Made by a program: the position numbers and the translations under genes | The notes under the pieces: model-generated | Seen by the model: only the letters and a program-made list of their open reading frames with translations | Databases searched by the model: none | What the model was told of the DNA's origin: nothing | In this document: piece by piece, positions 18,228 to 27,243 of the stretch | Numbering within the stretch: the first letter of the stretch is position 1 | Layout: each line of letters starts with the position of its first letter | Source of the DNA: an uncultured Paracoccaceae bacterium | GTDB taxonomy: Bacteria; Pseudomonadota; Alphaproteobacteria; Rhodobacterales; Rhodobacteraceae | NCBI GenBank assembly: GCA_947503935.1 | Contig: CANNFR010000008.1 | Span: 197,251-261,250 of the forward strand | Direction: 5' to 3' | DNA length: 64,000 bases

Positions 18228-18713
18228 ATTATGGCCAGACAGAAATCCGATCTCAAAAATCTGCGTTGTTTCATTGAAATCGGCTACTTGAGTTGGTTGA
18301 GATTGATAACGCTATGACACTGGAAGCCAGTCATCTGTCATAGACAGCTGACTCTCAGGCCAGGGTCAGCCAATGTTGTCTCAGGTGATCAAACGGATCT
18401 TTGTAAATGCGGACAGGGCTTGTGCAAAAATTTCTCGCGACCACAAATCGCGCGCTGAACAGAGCAGCGGTGTTGCTGGGGCGATAAGATCTCGGCGACT
18501 TGCCAACCGGTCTGCAAATCTCCCGCGCCCGTCAAGAGGGAGAGAGTGTCTGCTGACCTGCGTTTTCCTGATGCGAATGCCAGCTTTTCATCCTCAAACG
18601 AGGGTAAAATGATTTGACAGGGTGACAAGCGTTCCGTTGTTGCGCAGTCAGCGTTTTTTGCCAATGCTACGCACGATAGCGCAAAGCGCATCTGCACGAT
18701 TGGAGTAACGAAT
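18228..18713. other. Long intergenic leader before the DUF4132/MoxR operon
   Basis: 486 bases without a convincing gene. A -35-like TTGACA occurs around 18615 but no good -10 follows at 17 bases. An open frame of 79 codons (18373-18612, +) has neither a ribosome-binding site nor recognisable sequence and is not called. The last 15 bases contain TTGGAG, the ribosome-binding site of the following TTG-started gene. This is the most likely place for the operon promoter. Confidence 0.5.
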
Positions 18714-21700
18714 TTGCTGGGTCGTCTCTTTAAGAAGTATCTCGGAGCCACCTCTGACACTGCCGATCAGCCTACCCCGACCGATGGCCAGGCTTATGCG
18801 TTTCTTGATACGGTGAAACGCGGATTGGCCCACCGGGCCAGGACATACCTGGCGACTGGCAATTCCAGCGATGTGTTGGCTGATCTGAAGGCGACCGTCG
18901 GTGCAAATCCGAATTATCTGCCTGCCCGCCCGCACCGCGATGCGGTGATGGCAACAAACGCACTTTGTTATGGGCTGGGCGGCCGGCCGGATGCCTTGGC
19001 CCGCTTTGCTGAGTTGCGTCATGCCATGGGGTGGGGCTTTAGCCTTACAACGCAGAAGGGCAGCGAGCATCTTGACGCGATTCCGGACATTGTTCGTGTC
19101 CTTCTGTCGGCCTTCAGCGCGGGGCAAGGAACAACCAGCGACACGCCGACCACGTGGGGTGATGTGCGCGCCGCGGTAAAACGTCTGGGTGGGCGGGATG
19201 TTGATATTGTCCTTTATTTCCTTCCCGCCCACCGGCGTTTTTATAGAGCGCCTGAAATCCCATCCGTCAAAGGTATCTTTGCTGATCAGTTCGATACCGA
19301 GGTCTTTGTGGAAGCGCTTGCGGGACAGGATGCCAATGTCCGCGGAAATGTTCTGCAACATTGGGCCAAAATGTCGTTTGTGAAAGAGCCCGCTTTCTTG
19401 CCTTTCCTGTTCGACCAGGGCCAAGAAAGCTCTGTCACGCTTCGAAAGAATGCCGCCGCCTTGTTGCCGCTTCACGATGCCGAGGCGGTCACCAAGCGGG
19501 CGATTGAAATGCTTGCGGCGAAGAAAGCGACGGCGCGGCTTTTTGCGGTGGAGGCTCTGGCCGCCGTTGGTGGTGAGCAGGCGTCAGATGCGCTTGTCGC
19601 ACATAGGAAGACCGAAACATCGCAATCTGTTCTGACAGCCCTGGAACTTCTGGTCGGTGGCCCCGCGACAGCGGCGCCGACGGTCGACAGCGGGTATATC
19701 GATGCCAGCGGAACACATGTGCCGCTGCCCCCGGAAGTGCCGCTTGTCGATGACGGCAGCAGCCCGTTGGGTGACGACTTCGTTGCACGATTTCGTGCCG
19801 TCGAGGCTAAGATGCGTCAAGACGCCGAGGATAAACATGCACGGCGTCTGGAATACTGGACCAAGCAAGGCAAGACAGGCAACAAGCCGGAAATGGATGC
19901 CGTGCATCCGGTCGGCGAGGCGTGGCTGAAGATCCTGAACAATCCCGTTGCTCGTGATCCGCAAGAACAAAGGGGGTTCGTGCCGTATCTGCCTTACTAC
20001 TACGCCGACCTGTTGAGGCCGATCGTCGAAGAAGGTCTCGATCGGATCCCCCAGCGCCGCGCGATCGATCTGGCCTGCAAGCATTCAAGAAGTTTGTCGA
20101 GCTTGCTTGATTGGCGAAATGAACCGCTTTCGCGATATGTCCAGGGCGCTATCGCGAACGGGCAGGTCAGTTTTGCGCAAGTCGTCAAGATCGCAAAGCA
20201 GTTCAACATGGGCCACGAAAATAGCGCTTCTGCGGAGGACCGCGCCTCGGGCGATATTGAGACCGGCTATCTCAGGCAGGTCCTGTCGACGCGGCGATAT
20301 TACGGCGATCGCAGTTTCGTTCCCGGTATCTGGCAGATTGCCGCAGGTCATCTGCCGCTGCTGATCGCGTCGCTTCCGCCGCGTGGCACCGACTTCAGGA
20401 TCGCGCAGCGCGCGCTTGAGGTGATCGCGGATTTCCCGTCGCTGCCGGCCGAGTTGATCCAGCCGCTGCTCTTCGTTGCGATTGATGACAGGGCCCGCCT
20501 GCGGGACCCGGCCCAAAAACTGCTGGCCGACGCGCCGGGCATCGATGATCAGCTGATCAAGATCCTTGACGACAAGCGTCAGGGCGTACGCGCGAATGCC
20601 GCCCGGTTTCTTGCGGATCGCAACGCCGTCGACGCGGTGCCCGCCCTGATCCGAAAGCTGAAGACTGAGAAATCTGAATTGGCCCGCGCCGATTTCATTT
20701 CCGCGGTGGCGCGATTGGGCGGCGCTACGACGGCCTATCTGGGCCGCGACGCGTTGCTGAATGAGGCAAGGACTCTTGTCGAAAAACTTCCGGCTGAAAA
20801 GCTGAATTGGCTGGATCTCTCAACGGCGCCGCGGCTCTTTTGGGCCGATGGGTCTGCCGCTGATCCTGTTCTTCTGCAGGCCTGGCTGCGTCTCGCGCTG
20901 AAACTGAAATCGCCCTTGGGGTCGCCGCTTTTTGGATTGTATTTCGACCAGATGACACCGGAGAGCGTCACGGCGGTTGCCGATTGGATTCTGAACACCT
21001 GGATCACTTATGACACGGACCGTCCTGTAGGTGCCGCAGCCCGCGCCGAAGCAGAGGAGAGGGCAAAACGGGATCTCGCCAACAAGAGCAGTTGGATGGC
21101 CCATGTTGGCTATTCGCTCGAAGACCTTACCGAGATCTATCTGCAAAGCATTGCGACGGGCTATCCGAATTCAGGGGCTGATAGTAAGGGTATTCTCGCA
21201 TTGACGCATCGCGCCACTCCGGCGACGGCAGGCCCGATGATTGCGCGCTACCTTAAGCAACATGGCAAACGGGTCTCGCAGGCGAAGGCTCTGGTTGAGA
21301 CCTTGTACGGCATGGGCAGCCAGGATGCGGTTCAGGTGCTGGTTGCGACGGCAACCCGGTTCAAGCAACGCACCGTGCGCGAACTGGCGGAACAATTGGT
21401 GGCTGATCTCGCCGAAGCACGGGGATGGACGCAGGACGAACTGGCCGATCGGTCGGTTCCGACAGGTGGATTTGAGGATGACGGGACGATGGTGTTGGAG
21501 GTGGGAGAGGACGCCAAACCTTATCTCGCACGTCTGGACAGCGATCTGACCGTCGGGCTTTTCAACCCCCAGGGCAAGGCGGTGAAATCCATTCCCGCTG
21601 GCTCCGATGCGAATACGAACGAATCCAAGGCACTGCTGAGCGCGGCGAAGAAAGTGATCAAGGCGGCGCAGATCCAACAACAATCGCGGCTCTATGATGC

Positions 21701-22409
21701 GATGGTCAGTGGACGTGTTTGGGGTCGCCAGGCATGGCAGGATGATCTGACACATCATCCGATCATGCGGCGGCTGATCGAACGGGTGATCTGGCGGGGA
21801 TTGAGCGACAATGGCGAATTCATCACCGGCCTTCGTCTGACACCCGAGGGCGAGTTTCTGGACGCCAGCGGCGATGATGTGGACATCGGCACCATCAGCA
21901 AGATCGATATAGCCCATACCGCCAATCTGCCGGAGGCCGCGTCGCGGGCCTGGCTGGATCACCTTAGGGATTTTGAGGTCAAACCGCTTTTTGCCCAAGT
22001 CTCGCGTCCGGTACGAACACTTACGAATGCCGAGGGCAAGGACACTCGGCTGACTGACCGCATGGGCTGGATGATGACCACTTTCAAGCTGCGGGCCGCG
22101 GCCAAGAAGGCTGGTTATGATCGCGGACCGATTGGGGATGGCGGCGGGTTTGACACGTATCGCAAGGAATTTCGCGGCGCCAAAATCTGGGCGGATTTGT
22201 ATTTTACGGGAAGCTATGTTTCGGAAGACGACATTCCCGCGGCGATCAAATACATGCAGTTCGCCCCGATGGATGATGGCGGCGCGTCACGCGCACTGAC
22301 GTTGGAGAAGGTGCCTGCGCTTTTGCTGTCGGAAGTCTGGAATGATCTGCACGAGATCGCGAAGTCGGGCGCCTTCGACCGGGATTGGGAAAGCAAAGGG
22401 CTGTACTGA
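18714..22409 (+). CDS. Giant DUF4132/HEAT-repeat protein (YehI/MolR-like), copy 1
   Basis: A 1231-residue soluble protein. HEAT-like helical repeats are clear near residues 225-310 (VTLRKNAAALLPLHDAEAVT...) and 600-690 (GVRANAARFLADRNAVDAVP...). The DUF4132 core follows (about residues 800-965), with NSGADSKGILAL, ARGWTQDELADRSVPTGGF and FNPQGKAVKSIP. A further conserved C-terminal module (about residues 1040-1230) contains FEVKPLFAQVSRPV and DRMGWMMTTFKLRAAAKKAG. It starts with TTG at 18714, supported by GGAG 9 bases upstream. The length and companions match E. coli YehI/MolR, which also occur as neighbours. The function is unknown; a scaffold or substrate-recruiting role for the AAA+ partner is inferred. 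Confidence 0.88.
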   Translation: MLGRLFKKYLGATSDTADQPTPTDGQAYAFLDTVKRGLAHRARTYLATGNSSDVLADLKATVGANPNYLPARPHRDAVMATNALCYGLGGRPDALARFAELRHAMGWGFSLTTQKGSEHLDAIPDIVRVLLSAFSAGQGTTSDTPTTWGDVRAAVKRLGGRDVDIVLYFLPAHRRFYRAPEIPSVKGIFADQFDTEVFVEALAGQDANVRGNVLQHWAKMSFVKEPAFLPFLFDQGQESSVTLRKNAAALLPLHDAEAVTKRAIEMLAAKKATARLFAVEALAAVGGEQASDALVAHRKTETSQSVLTALELLVGGPATAAPTVDSGYIDASGTHVPLPPEVPLVDDGSSPLGDDFVARFRAVEAKMRQDAEDKHARRLEYWTKQGKTGNKPEMDAVHPVGEAWLKILNNPVARDPQEQRGFVPYLPYYYADLLRPIVEEGLDRIPQRRAIDLACKHSRSLSSLLDWRNEPLSRYVQGAIANGQVSFAQVVKIAKQFNMGHENSASAEDRASGDIETGYLRQVLSTRRYYGDRSFVPGIWQIAAGHLPLLIASLPPRGTDFRIAQRALEVIADFPSLPAELIQPLLFVAIDDRARLRDPAQKLLADAPGIDDQLIKILDDKRQGVRANAARFLADRNAVDAVPALIRKLKTEKSELARADFISAVARLGGATTAYLGRDALLNEARTLVEKLPAEKLNWLDLSTAPRLFWADGSAADPVLLQAWLRLALKLKSPLGSPLFGLYFDQMTPESVTAVADWILNTWITYDTDRPVGAAARAEAEERAKRDLANKSSWMAHVGYSLEDLTEIYLQSIATGYPNSGADSKGILALTHRATPATAGPMIARYLKQHGKRVSQAKALVETLYGMGSQDAVQVLVATATRFKQRTVRELAEQLVADLAEARGWTQDELADRSVPTGGFEDDGTMVLEVGEDAKPYLARLDSDLTVGLFNPQGKAVKSIPAGSDANTNESKALLSAAKKVIKAAQIQQQSRLYDAMVSGRVWGRQAWQDDLTHHPIMRRLIERVIWRGLSDNGEFITGLRLTPEGEFLDASGDDVDIGTISKIDIAHTANLPEAASRAWLDHLRDFEVKPLFAQVSRPVRTLTNAEGKDTRLTDRMGWMMTTFKLRAAAKKAGYDRGPIGDGGGFDTYRKEFRGAKIWADLYFTGSYVSEDDIPAAIKYMQFAPMDDGGASRALTLEKVPALLLSEVWNDLHEIAKSGAFDRDWESKGLY

Positions 22410-22441
22410 CCTGCGGCCTATCAGACGAGATCGGATTTAGG

Positions 22442-25400
22442 ATGAGATCCCTATTCAACAAAATAATTCCCTTTGCCGATGGTTTGTCAAAACTGATCAC
22501 CCAGGATCTGAGCCGCCTCAACCAGGTCAAGGCCGGTATAGGCGATGACGCGGTCAAGTATGTGCTGACGGGCAAGCCTGAGACGGTTTTGTCGACGTTG
22601 AGCCAGGCGGGCGGTGGTGAGTTGCTGCAAGTCGGTGTGCCCTATGTCCACTTTGGCAAAAAGGAAGACTATCATCTGCGGCGGCAACTGCTGTTTTTGG
22701 ATATGTCGCCTTTCGATGCCGATCTGCTGACCCGGTATGCGAAGGTTCTGGCTGGCGTGATGATGAATGTTAAGCCCAACAGACTATTGGGGTCTGACAA
22801 GACCCCTCTGGCCTTCCGCGTTTTTCTGACCGAAGCCGCGATCGGCGCCTGCGATTCCAAACAACGATGGGCGGGCATTGCCCGCAGCGAGCCCCCCAAG
22901 GGCTTGACGCCGGGCCAGCTGGTTCCGATGGCCAAGGCCTTTGACGCCACAATCCCGCAATTGTTCGAAACGCTGTTTTGGCAGAATAACGAATACGGGC
23001 TCGTCAATATCAAATGCTATCGCGATATTGTCGATATACGCCCTCTGATGGTTGCCCATGCCGCGGAGGCTGTAATAGGCGTTGCCAAGTCCCCCGCCAA
23101 AGGCCGCGAAGCTTTTGTCAAAGCTCTGCAAGACTGCAAACTGTCTGCAGAACAACCATTCCTCGAATTTGTTCTGGCGTCCGCGGGAGATACGTCCAAA
23201 TCCGTACGCGAGGCTGCGGTTGTGGCGTTGCGCAATCTTCCGGCCAGCACCATTGTGCCCCTCGCCGGACAGCGCCTGACCGACGGAACCATTGCCGTCC
23301 GGGCGGGTATGGTGGAAATTCTGTCGGCTTTGGGGACGGACGCGGCGACCGAGACCCTGCGCGCCCATTTGAAGACCGAGAAGGCCGCTCGGATTGTCGC
23401 GGCGATTGAAAACAGTTTTTCCGCCAGTGACATGACAGATGGCGACACTCAACCTATCGATGACACCACCGGCTACACGGCGATTGACGGCAGTCGGGTG
23501 GCAATCCCGGCGATGAAACCCTTGCAAGATGGGCCCAAGCCGGCCTTGACGGCAGAAGACCGCAAACAACTCAAAGAGCTGATTGCCGCCGAAAACGAGA
23601 GAATAAAGGCGCGTAACGCGAAGTTTTCAAAGGGATATCAGGAGCCGCTCATTGGAGCGGACACCATGGGCAAGCTGGAGGCTCATATTGGCAATACCCT
23701 TACGAATGAAGATTCCACAAGGGTTGTGCAGCGCTTTCTGGCAAAGGACGTTGAAGGATGGACGACACAGCTTCTCAGCCGGTTGGCGGAAAAGCAGGCG
23801 CTGAGTCTGGCATTCCAATCAATCTATCATCTGCCTTCCTGGATCAGCGCGTACGGCCTTGCGCCGTTTGCCACCCACTTTCAAAAATATCTGGCATCCG
23901 ACCATGCCGATTTGCGGGCGATCGATGCGCTTTGGACCGAGATGGGGATACAGGTGCGTCTGGGCGATTGGCGCGATCAGAGCACACGGCCGGCTGCAAA
24001 GGGAGATTTCTTGCGCATGCTGATGCCGGAATATGGCAGCACTGCTTACGACACGCATGATACGCTGCCCCACGAGGTGCTTTGGCCCTACATAGCCGAC
24101 AATTTCCAGGTGATGGATCACGCCATGGGTGTATCGGCCAGCACGGATGCGAAGCTGAACCAGGCATTGGCGATCCGGCTTCTCGCATCATTTCCAAAGA
24201 CCCCGATGCGGTATTTCACGCCGTTGCTTGAGGTCGCCACCGGCGAACGCAAGACAAGCAAAGCCGAAGCACGCGCGCTGCTGGCGGACGTACCGCGGGT
24301 GACCGAGCGTTTGATCACATTGCTCAATGACAGCCGCCAGGTGATCCGCCAGGGGGCTGCCGAATGGCTGGGCGCGCGCGGGGACGTGGACGCGATTCCT
24401 GCGCTGAAAGCGCAGCTCAAGAAAGACAAAAGCGACCTTGCCAAGGCGGCGATCCTGACGGCGCTTGAGGTTCTGGGCGAGCCGATCGACAATCATGTCG
24501 GTCCTGCTGCCCTGATCCGGGAAGCCGAGGCGGGGCTGAAGAAGGCCAAGTTCGACAAGCTGGATTGGCTACAGCTCGATCACATGCCTCCGGCCAAATT
24601 CAAATCTGGCAAGCCGGTCGCTTCAGATGTTCTGGCGTGGTGGATTTATCTGGCATTCAAATTGAAACAACCCGGCGGGAACGCCCTGTTTGAAGTATAT
24701 CTCGACCAGCTAAATCCCGACAGTGCCGCCGCTTTCTCGCAATGGATCTTTGACAGCTGGATCACCTACGACACTGTTGTGCCCACTGACGAAGAGGCGA
24801 TCGCCTATGCCGATCAAAATGTCGCCCAACGGCTGCAAGGCATACGGCGCTGGTTGCCCGACACAACCCGTGACCAAGTCTATGCGGAACTCAAGCGTGA
24901 AATGAAGTCGAGCTACAAGAACTCCGGCGCCGCCTCGAAAGGCATTCTGGCGCTTGCGTCGCGCGTGCCGCCGCAGATCGCGGCCGGACGGGTCAGGGCC
25001 TATCTGCGCAACCACGGATCGCGCACATCGCAAGCCTCATCCCTGCTTGAAGTGCTGGCTCACAAGGGCGATCCGGTCTCGTTGCAGGTCGTGATCGCCG
25101 CGGCCACCCGGCTGAAGCAGAAGGGTGTTCAGCAATTCGCGAGCGAGTTGGTGCAGCAGGTCGCCGACACCATGAACTGGTCGCTCGATGAGTTGGCGGA
25201 CCGGACCATCCCCGCCGCCGGCTTGAACGATGACGGCATTCTGGAGCTGACATGCGGACCTGAAGAGAAAGCCTACCGCGCAACGCTTGCCGATGATCTG
25301 ACATTCGTGCTGACCAACCCCGAGGGCAAGCCGGTCAAGGCGCTCTCATCTGACACAAGTGACACGACGAAAGCCGCCAAGAAGCAACTGAGCGCATCGA

Positions 25401-26158
25401 AAAAAGAGCTGAAGCAGGTTGTCACCATGCAAACCGCCCGCCTCTACGAGGCGCTTTGTGGTGAGCGCGTATGGCCGCTGGAGGATTGGCAGCGCGATTT
25501 AGCGGATCACCCGATCATGCGCCGGTTGCTTACGCGACTTGTCTGGCAAGGGGTGGATGAGAACGGTAAGGTCATGGGAAACTTTCGACCCACGATTGAG
25601 GGCGAATTCACGGATTCCAGCGATGAGGACGTTGATATCAGCACCTTTGCAGGGATCCGCCTGGCCCATGGCGCGACTTTATCGGCACAAGAGGCTGACC
25701 AATGGGCGACACACCTGAAGGATTACGAGGTCAAACCGCTCTTCGCCCAATTCGGGCGCAGCCTGATCCGCTTGCCCGATGACCAGAAGGACGCGGTCGA
25801 AATCACCGATCGCAAGGGTTGGGTGACCGAAACCTTTGCTTTGCGCGGCGCTGCCTCAAAACTTGGGTATGAACGCGGCCAGGCCGAGGATGGCGGATGG
25901 TTCTACCTCTACCACAAGTCTTTCAACGGCGTGGGCCTTAAGGCGACAGTCGAATTTACTGGCAGTTACTTGCCGGAAGAGAATATCAAAGCCGCCTTCA
26001 TCTCGCTGAGTTTTGAAAAAGCCGGAGGGCGGTACGGACAGAAGGTGAAGCTGTCGCAGGTGCCGCCTGTCTTGCTGTCTGAATGCTGGAACGACTTTCA
26101 CGCTATGGCGGACAAAGCGACATATGACCCCAATTGGGAAAAGACCACGCAATGGTAG
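22442..26158 (+). CDS. Giant DUF4132/HEAT-repeat protein (YehI/MolR-like), copy 2
   Basis: A 1238-residue paralogue of the preceding gene, alignable end to end: HEAT repeats (VREAAVVALRNLPASTIVPL; QVIRQGAAEWLGARGDVDAI), the DUF4132 core (NSGAASKGILALASR, MNWSLDELADRTIPAAGL, about residues 805-985) and the same C-terminal module (YEVKPLFAQFGRSLIRL, DRKGWVTETFALRGAASKLG). The N-termini differ most: this copy opens MRSLFNKIIPFADGLSKLIT. The ATG at 22442 is chosen, 32 bases after copy 1 ends; an upstream in-frame codon would overlap copy 1. Its end overlaps yehL by 7 bases. The divergence between copies suggests an old duplication and a hetero-oligomer rather than recent redundancy. Confidence 0.88.
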   Translation: MRSLFNKIIPFADGLSKLITQDLSRLNQVKAGIGDDAVKYVLTGKPETVLSTLSQAGGGELLQVGVPYVHFGKKEDYHLRRQLLFLDMSPFDADLLTRYAKVLAGVMMNVKPNRLLGSDKTPLAFRVFLTEAAIGACDSKQRWAGIARSEPPKGLTPGQLVPMAKAFDATIPQLFETLFWQNNEYGLVNIKCYRDIVDIRPLMVAHAAEAVIGVAKSPAKGREAFVKALQDCKLSAEQPFLEFVLASAGDTSKSVREAAVVALRNLPASTIVPLAGQRLTDGTIAVRAGMVEILSALGTDAATETLRAHLKTEKAARIVAAIENSFSASDMTDGDTQPIDDTTGYTAIDGSRVAIPAMKPLQDGPKPALTAEDRKQLKELIAAENERIKARNAKFSKGYQEPLIGADTMGKLEAHIGNTLTNEDSTRVVQRFLAKDVEGWTTQLLSRLAEKQALSLAFQSIYHLPSWISAYGLAPFATHFQKYLASDHADLRAIDALWTEMGIQVRLGDWRDQSTRPAAKGDFLRMLMPEYGSTAYDTHDTLPHEVLWPYIADNFQVMDHAMGVSASTDAKLNQALAIRLLASFPKTPMRYFTPLLEVATGERKTSKAEARALLADVPRVTERLITLLNDSRQVIRQGAAEWLGARGDVDAIPALKAQLKKDKSDLAKAAILTALEVLGEPIDNHVGPAALIREAEAGLKKAKFDKLDWLQLDHMPPAKFKSGKPVASDVLAWWIYLAFKLKQPGGNALFEVYLDQLNPDSAAAFSQWIFDSWITYDTVVPTDEEAIAYADQNVAQRLQGIRRWLPDTTRDQVYAELKREMKSSYKNSGAASKGILALASRVPPQIAAGRVRAYLRNHGSRTSQASSLLEVLAHKGDPVSLQVVIAAATRLKQKGVQQFASELVQQVADTMNWSLDELADRTIPAAGLNDDGILELTCGPEEKAYRATLADDLTFVLTNPEGKPVKALSSDTSDTTKAAKKQLSASKKELKQVVTMQTARLYEALCGERVWPLEDWQRDLADHPIMRRLLTRLVWQGVDENGKVMGNFRPTIEGEFTDSSDEDVDISTFAGIRLAHGATLSAQEADQWATHLKDYEVKPLFAQFGRSLIRLPDDQKDAVEITDRKGWVTETFALRGAASKLGYERGQAEDGGWFYLYHKSFNGVGLKATVEFTGSYLPEENIKAAFISLSFEKAGGRYGQKVKLSQVPPVLLSECWNDFHAMADKATYDPNWEKTTQW

Positions 26159-27243
26159 ATGATATCCAACGCTTACCCGCCGAACTCCGCTATCGCGAAG
26201 AAATCGAGCGGTTGCTGGCCGCCGATAAAGATCCTAGGCCCAAGGGGTGGCGGCTTTCTCCACGTGCTGTGCGTCGATTTATCTTGGGCGATGCGGCTCT
26301 GGATGTGCAGCAGAAGTTCTTTGGGGACGATCCGCTGGTCGACCGGTGCATCGTATCGTTGATGGGTCACCAGGGGCTCATGCTGGTTGGGGAACCCGGA
26401 ACCGCCAAATCGCTGCTGTCAGAGTTGCTCGCCGCGGCCATAAGTGGGACATCGAAACTTGTCGTTCAGGGGTCCGCTGGGATTATCGAGGATCACCTTC
26501 GCTACGGCTGGAATTACGCATTGCTGCTGGCCGAAGGGCCGAGCGAGCGCGCCTTGATCGCGTCACCAATCCTCAGCGCGATGCGAAACGGACAGATCGC
26601 GCGGATTGAAGAGTTGACCCGTTGCGCGCCCGAAGTCCAGGACGCGATCATTTCACTCATGTCCGAAAAGACGGTAGCAATCCCCGAACTCGGGCCCGAG
26701 GTCGAAAGCCGTGCTATCCCAGGGTTCAATCTGATCGGCACCGCCAACCTGCGCGACCGCGGCGTGCATGACATGTCCAGCGCGTTGAAGCGGCGGTTCA
26801 ATTTTGAAACGGTGCACCCGATTGCCGACGCACATTTCGAAAAGGAGCTGATCGGCAAACAAGTTGCGCAACGCATGGCAGAAAGCCCGATTGCGCCGAC
26901 GCTACCGCCCGATGTGCTTGACCTTGTCGTCGACGTTTTTCGCGACTTGCGAACGGGAAAGACCGCCGATGGCGCAAGTGTTGCGATCCCGAACAGCGTC
27001 ATGTCGACGGCAGAGGCGGTTAACGTCACCCACGCCGCTGTTCTGGAAGCGGCTTACCTGGATACTGGAACCCTGACTGCGGGGCATGTCGCAAGGCAAT
27101 TGGGCGGAACGGTGTTCAAGGATGATCCGGAGGATGCGCGCAAGCTGCGTGCCTATGTCGATCAGATCGCCAAGCCGCGCGCGCGCGGATCACGGACATG
27201 GGCCGCTTTCTACAGCGCCGCCAAAGAAAGCCTGCGTGGCTGA
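26152..27243 (+). CDS. yehL: MoxR-family AAA+ ATPase, YehL subfamily
   Basis: A 363-residue single-domain AAA+ protein, close to E. coli YehL in length. Walker A is GEPGTAKS (residues 80-87). The Walker B position reads GQIARIEELTRCAPEVQDAI, with E-E where most MoxR proteins have D-E. Sensor 1 is GTANLRDRG and the arginine-finger region is SALKRRFNFE; the lid follows. MoxR ATPases act as chaperones that insert cofactors or remodel complexes together with VWA-domain proteins, here the product of 29632-30744. The ATG at 26152 lies inside the last codons of the DUF4132 gene, and the end overlaps the next gene by 8 bases. Confidence 0.93.
   Translation: MVDDIQRLPAELRYREEIERLLAADKDPRPKGWRLSPRAVRRFILGDAALDVQQKFFGDDPLVDRCIVSLMGHQGLMLVGEPGTAKSLLSELLAAAISGTSKLVVQGSAGIIEDHLRYGWNYALLLAEGPSERALIASPILSAMRNGQIARIEELTRCAPEVQDAIISLMSEKTVAIPELGPEVESRAIPGFNLIGTANLRDRGVHDMSSALKRRFNFETVHPIADAHFEKELIGKQVAQRMAESPIAPTLPPDVLDLVVDVFRDLRTGKTADGASVAIPNSVMSTAEAVNVTHAAVLEAAYLDTGTLTAGHVARQLGGTVFKDDPEDARKLRAYVDQIAKPRARGSRTWAAFYSAAKESLRG

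Noticed and set aside
18373-18612. 79-codon + strand frame before the first DUF4132 gene
   Set aside because: No ribosome-binding site and an unnatural Arg/Ser-rich composition.
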